A DNA stretch of 11,039 bases from a bacterium (GTDB lineage Bacteria; Patescibacteria; Dojkabacteria; SC72): contig JAKPKF010000279.1 of assembly GCA_029553845.1 (NCBI GenBank), forward strand, positions 1 to 11,039. The letters are read 5' to 3'. The notes beneath the pieces are model-generated. The model made no database searches and was not told where the DNA came from. It worked only from the letters and a program-made list of their open reading frames with translations. Both the position numbers and the translations under genes were made by a program. Below are positions 1 through 7,406 of the stretch, one piece after another (the first letter of the stretch is position 1; the number at the start of each line of letters is the position of its first letter).

Positions 1-2639
1 AAAGTCTTCTCAGCAGGCGTTAATACTTTATCATATGTATAGTCAGCCATCTTAGCTGCAAAGGCTTCAGCCGGACTTCTAACAGCATTAAACCTATCAG
101 TTGTATCTATCTTAATAGCCTCTGGGTTAATCTTACCTTCAGCATCATAGAACTTGTTCATAAAATGCTGTCTATAAATAGCCCTATCAGCACTGGTTAG
201 AACATTATAGAAAGCCCAATGTGATACTTCATGGGCAAGAGACTTAGGGTTCTTAATAGTCACAAGGTTATCTACAAAACTATAAAATCCACCAACTTCC
301 TTAAGCTTTGGATCTATCTTAAGCTCAAATGTAGGCTGCTTCTTAAGCGTATCAAGAATAGTATTAGCAATCTTAGCATGTCCAGGTTTTCCTTTATAAT
401 GACTAGCAATAGCCTTTCTAGAAAAGGCCATACGCTTATCTCTAATCTTACTATCTGCAATAGCTTCAACTTTCTCAATAGTCTTGAACCATTCAACTGC
501 TTCAGCCTTTGTAAGTGGCATATGTTGATAAACTCTAGAAAGCAAATACCTAGCCCTATCTTCACTAATACTATCTAACCTATTTCTTGCATTATATAAC
601 TCTTTCTCTACATCAACTTTAGCTTTAACAGAATCAGCATGAATCTCTTTATTCCACTTATCTGAACTGAGGAACTCGACATAGTCCTTAATAACTTTCT
701 CTCTTGCAAAGTTAAGCTCTGCAGGCATACCCTCTGCTTCAAGCCTAGCTTCCCAATCCTCAGCTTCCGCCTTACTCTCCCTATCAGCTTTAATCTCCTG
801 AGCCCTAGTCTTAACAGGCTTACCAATATCGGTAATAGGACTAAGATCTTCACCTGGAATATGCTCAGCATCTATCTCCTCAACAGCTTCCTTAAGTGGA
901 ACTCGACGCCTATATAAACCTTTCTTCTGCTTCCCAGTCTTCTCATAATAAGCATCAAGTCTTTGCCTTACAAGATCCCTACGACTCATATAATCTTCGA
1001 GTGTAAGTATAGGCTCTCCTTCTTCATTCACTTCAAGAAACTTTCTAAGCCTCTCAGTAGGTTCCAGGAGTTCACCAAAAGGGAGTTCATTACCAACTTT
1101 CTCTGCCAGCGCTACCATCTTAGCTTCAAGCTCAGGTGTTATCTTATCAGGAGTAACACCTTCCATCTCCTTACGAAGCGCAGCAAGCTCCTGCTCAATC
1201 TCTCCCATAGCACTAACTTGCTTTTTACTTGGATTAAGCTTATTTGTACTACCAAGTGTATTATATCTAGCCTTGGCAGCTGCCTCAACTTTACTCGCAA
1301 GCTCTCTTGCCTTCTCTATCTCAGCAGAAGTCTGCTTAACTTCAGGCACTATATTAAACGTCCTATTATATTGCTCTCTCTGCTTAAATCCAGGAAGCTT
1401 CTTTATCCTCTCAAGCTCCTCAACAGCAAAGACATTTGTATCTTCAAGTGCCTTAAACTCTTCTGCTGTCAACGCCCCTTTGTTCAATTTTTGAACAGAG
1501 GGTGCCTCAGGCTTTGCTTCAGAAACGATATTAGCGCCTTCACCAAATAAGGCCTGTGCCTGCTCTCTTGCATACGTATCAACTAGACTATCTGTCTTAT
1601 ATAGTTCCCTTACCTTAGCAACATCTCCTATCTCCTTAACCTTATCTAAGACAAATAATTTAGTATCAGCATCAAGCTCCTTAACAGCAACTTCAGCAGG
1701 ATCTTCTATCTTAACCTTAGAACCCTCTTCCTGCTCTTTCTTAATCATATCTTGAAACTTAACAAGGTCCTCTTGCTTCTTATTAAGATCATCGACAAGC
1801 TGTCTACGCCTACGCTTTGCAACAGTATTAGCTCCACTCACAGCAGTTGTAGCTCCAAGCAGATCTGGCTTTAAAGAAGGTTGTATAATACCTCCAGTTG
1901 TAGCAGTATCTGGAATACCAGCCTTCTCTGCATTAGCCTGTCTCAAAGCAAACCTTTCTGCTCTAGGTCCTGCTTCTATAGCCTTCTTAGCCATCTGAGC
2001 TCCACCTGTGCCAGCTTTAAGAGCTCCAAGTGTAAGTCCAGTAATAGCAAGACCTTCTGGTGTAACGTCTCTACCTTCAAGTCCAGCCCCTACAGCTTCA
2101 CCTCCACCAACTTGAAGTGGGAAAGCAGTTTTCTGCAACACTTTACTAATTCCTGGAAGCTTAGCAATAGGACCTAAGGCTCCCATAGTCCCACCAATAG
2201 CACCTCCAAGCCCAGCATGCTTGGCGATTGTACTAGGTGAATCTCCTCGCATATAAGCTTTAAAAGCTTCAGTACCTGCCATAGCAGTGGCTGGAATAAC
2301 AGTAGCTGAACCTCCCCAAGTTGCTGGTAAAGCAAGTGTAGCAGGAAGTGCACTAACAGCAAACGCAGGTATATCACCAGCAAGTGTAGCACCACTTCCT
2401 ATAAGCTCCTGCATAAATCCCTTTGGCTGATATTTAGGCTGGGTATATCCTTCCTCTCCACTAAGTGCTCTACCTACAAGACCAGTAGCAGATTCACCAA
2501 ATCCTTGCTTAATAATATCCCAAGTAGAAGGCTCCTTAGGCTTAGCAACACTTTGTATACTAGGAGTATCTTCAATAGGTGTAGCTTTATATACTGGAGT
2601 CTCCTCTATTGGAGTAGCCTGATATATAGTTTCACTCAT
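1..2639 (-). CDS. Large virion protein with zinc-metallopeptidase motif (3' end outside window)
   Basis: An open frame of 879 residues from ATG at 2639 to the left edge with no stop. Its ribosome binding site GTGAGG contains the stop of the preceding gene. Order: an 11-residue tandem repeat (residues 5-26); a Gly/Ala-rich hydrophobic region (about 75-210) with glycine-zipper sequence such as GLGGAIGGTMGALG; a basic patch KRRRRQ (275-280); then a long Lys/Glu-rich helical, partly coiled-coil region (280-780). Near the edge, SLAHEVSHWAFYNVL carries HExxH (H803, E804, H807), and SPAEAFAAKMADY follows with a candidate third zinc ligand, E858. This is the pattern of a zincin-like metallopeptidase. 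Placed last after internal-protein genes, it fits a large virion protein injected with the DNA, with a protease acting on the host envelope, host proteins or its own particle. Phage polyvalent proteins can carry similar zincin domains. The family of the N-terminal part is unknown to me, and further domains may follow beyond the edge. Confidence 0.6.
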   Translation of the reverse strand, partial: MSETIYQATPIEETPVYKATPIEDTPSIQSVAKPKEPSTWDIIKQGFGESATGLVGRALSGEEGYTQPKYQPKGFMQELIGSGATLAGDIPAFAVSALPATLALPATWGGSATVIPATAMAGTEAFKAYMRGDSPSTIAKHAGLGGAIGGTMGALGPIAKLPGISKVLQKTAFPLQVGGGEAVGAGLEGRDVTPEGLAITGLTLGALKAGTGGAQMAKKAIEAGPRAERFALRQANAEKAGIPDTATTGGIIQPSLKPDLLGATTAVSGANTVAKRRRRQLVDDLNKKQEDLVKFQDMIKKEQEEGSKVKIEDPAEVAVKELDADTKLFVLDKVKEIGDVAKVRELYKTDSLVDTYAREQAQALFGEGANIVSEAKPEAPSVQKLNKGALTAEEFKALEDTNVFAVEELERIKKLPGFKQREQYNRTFNIVPEVKQTSAEIEKARELASKVEAAAKARYNTLGSTNKLNPSKKQVSAMGEIEQELAALRKEMEGVTPDKITPELEAKMVALAEKVGNELPFGELLEPTERLRKFLEVNEEGEPILTLEDYMSRRDLVRQRLDAYYEKTGKQKKGLYRRRVPLKEAVEEIDAEHIPGEDLSPITDIGKPVKTRAQEIKADRESKAEAEDWEARLEAEGMPAELNFAREKVIKDYVEFLSSDKWNKEIHADSVKAKVDVEKELYNARNRLDSISEDRARYLLSRVYQHMPLTKAEAVEWFKTIEKVEAIADSKIRDKRMAFSRKAIASHYKGKPGHAKIANTILDTLKKQPTFELKIDPKLKEVGGFYSFVDNLVTIKNPKSLAHEVSHWAFYNVLTSADRAIYRQHFMNKFYDAEGKINPEAIKIDTTDRFNAVRSPAEAFAAKMADYTYDKVLTPAEKT
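219..233 (-). other. HEVSH zinc-binding/catalytic motif
   Basis: Codons for residues 803-807 of the large virion protein read H-E-V-S-H inside a predicted helix (SLAHEVSHWAFYNVL). The two His would bind zinc and the Glu would act as general base. A Glu 51 residues further on, in SPAEAFAAK (codon 66-68), is the likely third ligand. The motif is seen; activity is inferred. Confidence 0.65.
1475..1502 (-). repeat. 28-base dyad repeat, copy B (inside coding sequence)
   Basis: Second copy of the dyad found in the capsid-adaptor gap, with the same orientation and the same core TGTTCAA-N3-TTGAACA (1481-1497), outer CCCT/AGGG arms and internal mismatch. It lies inside the large peptidase-bearing virion protein gene, where it encodes part of PSVQKLNKGAL, in a charged helical region. 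Copy A is non-coding, so the resemblance cannot come from a shared protein motif. It must be kept, or have spread, at the nucleotide level. Confidence 0.75.
2562..2627 (-). repeat. Tandem 11-residue repeat at the N-terminus of the large virion protein
   Basis: Two adjacent 33-base units encode IYQATPIEETP and VYKATPIEDTP. They differ at 9 of 33 bases, and five of these are silent third-position changes, so the peptide rather than the DNA appears to be kept. It may be a docking peptide or linker to another virion protein. Confidence 0.6.
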
Positions 2640-2646
2640 GATAACC

Positions 2647-4137
2647 TCACTTTATATTATACTTTTTACCATTATATTCTACAACACCTGAACCAACAAC
2701 TTTCGCTTTAACCTTCTTCCCATTCAGCTCAACAGTAACCTCAGATCCAACTTTAGGGGATGGTCTTGTAAAAGTAGTCTTTTGTGGAGTAGTCCCAACA
2801 CCAAGTGTTGCAAGTCTATTCCTATATATAGCAATCTCAGTATCAAGTGATTCAGCTTGCTTCATCTGCATAGGTGAGGCCTTAACCTTATTTCCAAGTA
2901 TAAAATCTCTCTCTTGTGAAGGCTTATCAGGATGACCATCTGGAAGTGGCAACTCAATGTTTCCCATCATCTTCCTCATCGCAATAGCACCAGTCATAGC
3001 ATTCTGCACAGCTGCTCTTTCAACCCCAGCTGCTTGAATACCTGCTGAAGTAATAGCTCCACCTGCAGATAACCTAGCAGCTTCTATCCTAGCATTAGCA
3101 TTTCTGTCTGCATTAACTATTGTACCAAGATCAGTAATCCCAAGCGTTCTCATAACATCTCCATAGGTATCTCCGTATCTCTTGAGATTAGGCTCTCTAA
3201 CAGGAACTGTAGAAGCATCAGCTATAATCTGATCTCTAAGCCATAACTCAGCATTCTTATCTCCCATCTTCTTAGCATACTCTATCTGCCCTTGACGTTG
3301 AATATAAGCAGGACTCTGTTCCCATAAGAACTTAGCATTTTCAGTAGAAGCCTTCTGCAAACTTGCTTGCGCTGTAAGATTCTCTGCAGTAGCCTTCTGC
3401 TCATTAATCCTCTGTGTAGCAGTATCAGTAGCCATCTTAAGAGCTGCTTCAGGCCCTAACATACCACCAAGGTACATAAGCATATTACTTCTTTCTTCAG
3501 GAGTAGCTTCACCAACTGGGGCGTTGACAATAGACTCAGGACTCCCAGTGCTAACTCCTGAGCCTTCATTAAAAGACTTTGGACCTTGACTTAATAGACC
3601 AGGTAATTTACTATAACCTCCTGGAGAAAATGTAGTATCCATCTGCTTAATATTACTCATAGAAGGCTGCTGAGCTTGACCTCCAGTTGTCTTCCTCTCA
3701 AACGTAACCTTTTCCTGCACATCAGGAATACCATTAGCGTTAAGATCACCTGGAGTTGCAACAGGTCTAGCCTGAGCTCCAGGTGTACTTGGAGCCATCT
3801 TAGAAACTCCAGACGTTGTAAGATTTCCTCCAAGCTTTCCAGAAACAAGACCTTGTGCAAGATCTCCAAAAGCATTTCCCCAAGTCTTATTAGCCCCACT
3901 TCCCTTAAGTGCAACCTGTCCAGCTGATGCAAGAGCAGGAGCTAACTTAGAAGCATAACCTCCAAGTGTATTCATAAATCCACCTACATTATTTCCCAAG
4001 TTATTATACCAAGGAAGTTGCTGAACAGGGGCTTGAGCAACTGGAGCATATGCTTCCCCAGCAAGTTCTTCCATAAGTGCTCTTCCAGCACTTGGATCGT
4101 ATGTATCTCCAGTTAATTTATAAGCATCACTCCACAT
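2647..4137 (-). CDS. Internal virion protein candidate with EF-hand-like loop
   Basis: 496 residues from ATG at 4137, with GAGGAGG seven bases upstream. I do not recognise the family. Order: acidic N-terminus; Pro/Gln linker (APVAQAPVQQLPWYNN); Gly/Ala-rich amphipathic segment (about 48-110); an EF-hand-like loop DLNANGIPDVQE at residues 131-142; a Gly/Ser/Pro linker to about 205; a mostly helical region (210-395) with TATQRINEQKATAENLTAQA and Ala-rich AGGAITSAGIQAAGVERAA; and a C-terminal basic beta segment (about 460-496) with two similar units, VELNGKKVKAKVV and VEYNGKKYNIK, that looks like a small SH3-like barrel. It lies between a glycine-zipper protein and the large peptidase-bearing protein, so it is probably part of the internal core or ejection complex. 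Its TGA is embedded in the GTGAGG ribosome binding site of the next gene, so the two are tightly coupled. Confidence 0.5.
   Translation of the reverse strand: MWSDAYKLTGDTYDPSAGRALMEELAGEAYAPVAQAPVQQLPWYNNLGNNVGGFMNTLGGYASKLAPALASAGQVALKGSGANKTWGNAFGDLAQGLVSGKLGGNLTTSGVSKMAPSTPGAQARPVATPGDLNANGIPDVQEKVTFERKTTGGQAQQPSMSNIKQMDTTFSPGGYSKLPGLLSQGPKSFNEGSGVSTGSPESIVNAPVGEATPEERSNMLMYLGGMLGPEAALKMATDTATQRINEQKATAENLTAQASLQKASTENAKFLWEQSPAYIQRQGQIEYAKKMGDKNAELWLRDQIIADASTVPVREPNLKRYGDTYGDVMRTLGITDLGTIVNADRNANARIEAARLSAGGAITSAGIQAAGVERAAVQNAMTGAIAMRKMMGNIELPLPDGHPDKPSQERDFILGNKVKASPMQMKQAESLDTEIAIYRNRLATLGVGTTPQKTTFTRPSPKVGSEVTVELNGKKVKAKVVGSGVVEYNGKKYNIK
3712..3747 (-). other. EF-hand / dockerin-like calcium-binding loop
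   Basis: The 12 residues DLNANGIPDVQE place Asp, Asn, Asn, Asp and Glu at loop positions 1, 3, 5, 9 and 12, with Gly at position 6. This is the spacing of EF-hand, dockerin and thrombospondin type-3 loops. It is a single copy inside a Gly/Pro-rich linker. The match is to the motif only; calcium binding is inference. Confidence 0.5.
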
Positions 4138-4151
4138 AATAAGTCCTCCTC

Positions 4152-5693
4152 TTAAGAATAAAGTTTCTGTTCAGGTGTTTCTTCTTTATACTCTCCAATA
4201 CTACTAGATAAGATAGGAAGTCCAGTACTTGGAACAAGCACTTCTACAAATCCAGACTTCTTAGCCTTCTTAGCACTCTCAGCTCCTCGTATTCTAGTCA
4301 TAATAGTATCTACAGATTCATCACTAGTACTACTTCCAGCCCTGCCTTCTTCTCCTTCAACATAATAAGGTTGACCATCTGCACCTATCTGCTGTCCAAG
4401 TTTTCCAAGGTTAGAGTTAAGAGCTATCTTTCCAACCTCTCCCATTAAGCCTCTAACTTTATCCCACAGACTAACATCAGGATTATCTGGATCATAGAAC
4501 GTAGGAAGGTTATACTTATACTCTCCAGGATTATCCTGTGGAGTTATAGTAGTATTATACTTAGGTTCATTAACTGCACCACCCATAGTATAATCAGTAA
4601 TAGGATTAAGCCAAGCTGCATATTTAAGTTCTGGATTAACTTCAACTTGAGGCAAAGTCTGACCAGATAGTTCAGACAATCCAGCTCCACCTTGATTATA
4701 AAAGTCTCCAATAGTTCCACTTGTCTTAACACCAGTTGCCATATCACTTATAGTTCCAAGGTTAGCTCCAACTGCTTGATTAGTATAAAAGTCATTAGGA
4801 ATATCTGGACTAGTAATACCTCCATAAATCTCTCCAGCTGATCCACTAAGTGCTCCACCTACTCCACCTAAACCTGCTCCAATAGCTAATGGCTCAATAC
4901 TACCTTGCTCATAAGCAGCTGGAATTTGACCAATAGCTCCTTTAGCAGCACCTTCCACAACCTTACCAGCTACATTGCCAACTGCTTGACTTCCAGTAGC
5001 ACCTGCAACTCCACTTGGCATTGTAGTAGAAGCCATATCAACAAAACTACCTGGAGTATAGTTCCCTACACTACCAGATACATAGTTCCCAAGTCCTTGC
5101 GTTGCAGCTCCAGCTCCATAGGAAATACCTGCATTTACAAAGTCTCTTCCATAATCCTTAGACCTAGTTCCTGCGCCTATCTTACTCCCAATACCACTAC
5201 CTATAGCCGCACCAGCTGCAGTTCCAATAACAGGAACATATGATCCAACTATACCTCCAACAGTGGCTCCAATGGGTTGAGCGTAACCTACAACATCAGG
5301 AGCAATATCATATAAGATATCTCCAGTCTTTCTTAGTGAATAATCAATAGTCCCAGCAGGATCAACTGCTCTATCAATTCCCTTCCAAACATCAAAGCCT
5401 CCATCTTCAGTAGCAGCTTTATAAGCCTTAGGTAGTTGAGCAAAGCCTCCAGAAAATATATCAGCAGATACATCCTCTAACCAATTCATATCAGATTCAT
5501 CCATACCTAGTGCTGGACCTACGTATCTGATAACTCCAGTAAAGGGAGCTTCACCTCGTTCAATAACATCTAACACACCTAAACTTAACGCTGAAGCAAC
5601 TGGATTATATACTTTCTCAGGAAGTACTGCTCTTCCAACTTCTGATAAGCCACCTGTAGCAACTGCCGCTACTACTCTTCCTACACTTCCCAT
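4152..5693 (-). CDS. Gly/Ala-rich internal virion (ejection) protein candidate
   Basis: 513 residues from ATG at 5693; GGAGG lies six bases upstream. A TTG five codons earlier is in frame but overlaps the previous gene and is not preferred. The N-terminus MGSVGRVVAAVATGGLSEVG is a short amphipathic or hydrophobic segment without a signal-peptide cleavage site. Residues about 139-176 form a strong glycine zipper (IGATVGGIVG, then VIGTAAGAAIGSGIGSKIGAG) long enough to cross a membrane as a helical hairpin. Gly/Ala/Ser-rich low-complexity sequence continues to about residue 345 (VAGATGSQAVGNVAGKVVEG, IGAGLGGVGGALSGSAG). The C-terminal 150 residues are more polar and Pro/Asp-rich (TFYDPDNPDVSLWDKVRGLM) and end with a Lys/Ser segment and EETPEQKLYS. 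Position and composition suggest an internal protein released with the DNA that forms or lines a channel. No enzymatic motif seen. A scaffold or tail-fibre role is less likely. Confidence 0.5.
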   Translation of the reverse strand: MGSVGRVVAAVATGGLSEVGRAVLPEKVYNPVASALSLGVLDVIERGEAPFTGVIRYVGPALGMDESDMNWLEDVSADIFSGGFAQLPKAYKAATEDGGFDVWKGIDRAVDPAGTIDYSLRKTGDILYDIAPDVVGYAQPIGATVGGIVGSYVPVIGTAAGAAIGSGIGSKIGAGTRSKDYGRDFVNAGISYGAGAATQGLGNYVSGSVGNYTPGSFVDMASTTMPSGVAGATGSQAVGNVAGKVVEGAAKGAIGQIPAAYEQGSIEPLAIGAGLGGVGGALSGSAGEIYGGITSPDIPNDFYTNQAVGANLGTISDMATGVKTSGTIGDFYNQGGAGLSELSGQTLPQVEVNPELKYAAWLNPITDYTMGGAVNEPKYNTTITPQDNPGEYKYNLPTFYDPDNPDVSLWDKVRGLMGEVGKIALNSNLGKLGQQIGADGQPYYVEGEEGRAGSSTSDESVDTIMTRIRGAESAKKAKKSGFVEVLVPSTGLPILSSSIGEYKEETPEQKLYS

Positions 5694-5694
5694 C

Positions 5695-6099
5695 TCATAC
5701 CTCCACAAGGTATATATTAATACCTTCTATTGGACTATTAAGCTTCCTAATACCAAGCTTTCTAAAGGAGCAATACTTATGTACATACTGGTCAAGTCTA
5801 CTTCCAACATCAGTATGTATACTAACATTGTTGCAATCACTTCTTCTTGCCAACTTAACAAGCTCATCAGAAAGTCTGATAACCTTACTAATGCTTCTAT
5901 ATCTAGGATCTATAAAGAAGTGATGCAAGTTACAGAGTTTTCCAATCTTATCAACTGACATAAACCCTATAACCTTATCCTTATACAACATAACTTTTGT
6001 ATTGATATTAAGCACATCTATCTTCTCATCAGCAATACCTGCTTCATTAAGATAGTTTCTAATAATAGGATAATACTTAATATCAAAGTCTCTTATCAT
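5695..6099 (-). CDS. Small GNAT-fold-like protein 2 of the structural operon
   Basis: 134 residues from ATG at 6099. A longer in-frame reading begins at 6147, but the 6099 start overlaps the previous stop as ATGA and has AGGTGG just upstream, so it is preferred. Fold pattern: N-terminal helix (FDIKYYPIIRNYLNEAG), strands with TKVMLYKDKVIGFMSVDKIG (about 31-50), NLHHFFIDPRYRS, a long helix (KVIRLSDELVKLARRSDC) and strand NVSIHTD, then SFRKLGIRKLNS and a C-terminal strand. This is the GNAT order, with the strand-helix junction IDPRYRSISKV at the place of the acetyl-CoA loop (R-x-x-G-x-G/A). Both loop glycines are absent, so activity is uncertain. It lies between two internal-protein candidates and ends one base before the next ATG (TGAGATG). 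I could not see clear sequence identity to the other GNAT-like gene beyond the fold order. Confidence 0.5.
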   Translation of the reverse strand: MIRDFDIKYYPIIRNYLNEAGIADEKIDVLNINTKVMLYKDKVIGFMSVDKIGKLCNLHHFFIDPRYRSISKVIRLSDELVKLARRSDCNNVSIHTDVGSRLDQYVHKYCSFRKLGIRKLNSPIEGINIYLVEV

Positions 6100-6959
6100 T
6101 GCGCACCACCTAAAATACCTGCAAGACCACCAATAATAGAACCCCAACCAGCTCCTTCATTACCTCCAATAGCTCCACCAACCATAGCTCCAGCAGCTGC
6201 ACCTGATAAACCAGATCCAATAACCCTTGCAGTCTTATTTCCATCAACTGGAACAGAACCTGTAGTTCCACCTCCAATACCTGCAAGCATGTTAGCTCCA
6301 TACTTATACGCCTCAAGTGGCCATCTCCCAAGGTCACCTGCAATAGCCTTGGTCTCAGTTAAGTAGTCCTGATTAGCAGCAATTTTAAGCCTCAGCTCAT
6401 CAATCCACATAGCTGCAATAACACGACCAAATTCAACCTTCTGCAAATACATCCTTATCATTTCACTAGTAGCAGCTTGTATCAAATCTGCTCTCTTCTG
6501 CTCAGCTTGAAACTCCATATCAGCTTGAAACTTATCAACCTTATCATTCCTATCAAGCTCTATAATAGCCCTGCCTATCGTAAATGCACTAGTCATAACT
6601 GCGTTAATATCTCTCATTCCAGCTTCAAATCTTGGATATACTTTAGTAGTAATCTCATTATCAAGGAAGTTAGCATGAGCAGCTGTCCTAGCAGCAATAT
6701 TATCAGCTGGAGAATAAACAGCTTCAATCTGAGCTGCAGCTGATGTACTAAATAAGTCATAGTCATTATCTGCATCAAGTGATGTTATAATAGTTTGAAA
6801 AGCAGTAATAGCTGTACCCATTGCAGTTACATCAGTAGCTGGATCATAACCAACTAATCCTGTAAAAGGGTTACTTGCTACAGCTGATGTAATAACACTA
6901 TCAAGTGCATTCAACCAAGTACTATGTATAGTCTCCATATATGCTGGATAAGATACCAT
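6096..6959 (-). CDS. Helical virion protein with glycine-zipper C-terminus (internal/ejection protein candidate)
   Basis: 287 residues from ATG at 6959, with a near-perfect AGGAGG five bases upstream. Residues 1-100 are Ala/Thr-rich helix-forming sequence. Residues 105-205 form a long helix or coiled-coil region with MRDINAVMTSAFTIGRAI, then DKFQADMEFQAEQKRADLI and MIRMYLQKVEFGRVIAAM. Residues 218-232 are YKYGANMLAGIGGGTTG. The last 40 residues (about 247-287) are a Gly/Ala repeat with small residues every three or four positions (GSGLSGAAAGAMVGG, then GSIIGGLAGILGG), a pattern typical of membrane-inserting glycine zippers. This fits an internal virion protein that is ejected and inserts into the host membrane, in the role of T7 gp14. 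The pattern is one I associate with conserved podovirus structural proteins, but I cannot name the family. The stop overlaps the next start as ATGA, so the two are coupled. Confidence 0.5.
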   Translation of the reverse strand: MVSYPAYMETIHSTWLNALDSVITSAVASNPFTGLVGYDPATDVTAMGTAITAFQTIITSLDADNDYDLFSTSAAAQIEAVYSPADNIAARTAAHANFLDNEITTKVYPRFEAGMRDINAVMTSAFTIGRAIIELDRNDKVDKFQADMEFQAEQKRADLIQAATSEMIRMYLQKVEFGRVIAAMWIDELRLKIAANQDYLTETKAIAGDLGRWPLEAYKYGANMLAGIGGGTTGSVPVDGNKTARVIGSGLSGAAAGAMVGGAIGGNEGAGWGSIIGGLAGILGGAQ

Positions 6960-6968
6960 GATAACCTC

Positions 6969-7406
6969 CTATATATTCATATTAGCAAACACAAATCTTG
7001 TCTCAACTTCATGCTTACTAACAATATCTAGGATCTTACTATTCATAATATAAGCTCCTATCTTAGAACAACCTAAAGACCAAGCGTGTTTCTTAAGTGT
7101 CTCAAGCTCCCTTAACCAGTTTATCTTAGCCTCTTTATCTATAACAACCATATTATATATAAGCAGTATATTAACACCACTTATATCTCTCATAACAGTT
7201 GTTATAACAAACCCTATATTATGTCTATCTTTATCATCATTACATAGCCAAAGCTTAGTATGATTATAGTCAAACATAAGGCTATACAAGATATTGTTAG
7301 TGTCATAAGTTCCATAGTCTGCAGTAGGAGGAACTGTATCTTCTATATGCCCTTTGAAGAGAGGCCAATAGTTACTAATTTGTTCAGGCAGCAGATCCAC
7401 TAGCAT
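6969..7406 (-). CDS. Small GNAT-fold-like protein 1 of the structural operon
   Basis: 145 residues from ATG at 7406, overlapping the end of the nozzle-like gene by 23 bases; AAGGGGA lies upstream at good spacing. The order of elements suggests a Gcn5-related N-acetyltransferase fold: an N-terminal helix (LLPEQISNYWPLFKGHIEDT), strands with KLWLC and HNIGFVITTVM (about residues 52-74), a central strand VNILLIYNMVVI (about 79-90), a helix ELETLKKHAWSLGC, then SKIGAYIMN and a final strand RFVFANMNI. Small proteins of this kind, often annotated as acyltransferases, are known inside phage structural operons. The canonical acetyl-CoA loop (Q/R-x-x-G-x-G/A) is not visible: the stretch after VVI reads DKEAKINWLREL and has no glycine. 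Catalysis is therefore doubtful, and a structural or chaperone role is equally possible. Confidence 0.45.
   Translation of the reverse strand: MLVDLLPEQISNYWPLFKGHIEDTVPPTADYGTYDTNNILYSLMFDYNHTKLWLCNDDKDRHNIGFVITTVMRDISGVNILLIYNMVVIDKEAKINWLRELETLKKHAWSLGCSKIGAYIMNSKILDIVSKHEVETRFVFANMNI

Noticed and set aside
963..1550. 195-residue plus-strand open frame
   Set aside because: It lies antisense to the continuous large virion protein gene and has the Leu/Ser/Cys/Arg-rich composition expected of a shadow frame.
5695..6147. A longer form of the second GNAT-like protein starting at 6147
   Set aside because: The extra 16 residues (rich in Trp, Tyr, Phe and Cys) come from the other frame of the preceding gene, and the start at 6099 has a good ribosome binding site and ATGA coupling.
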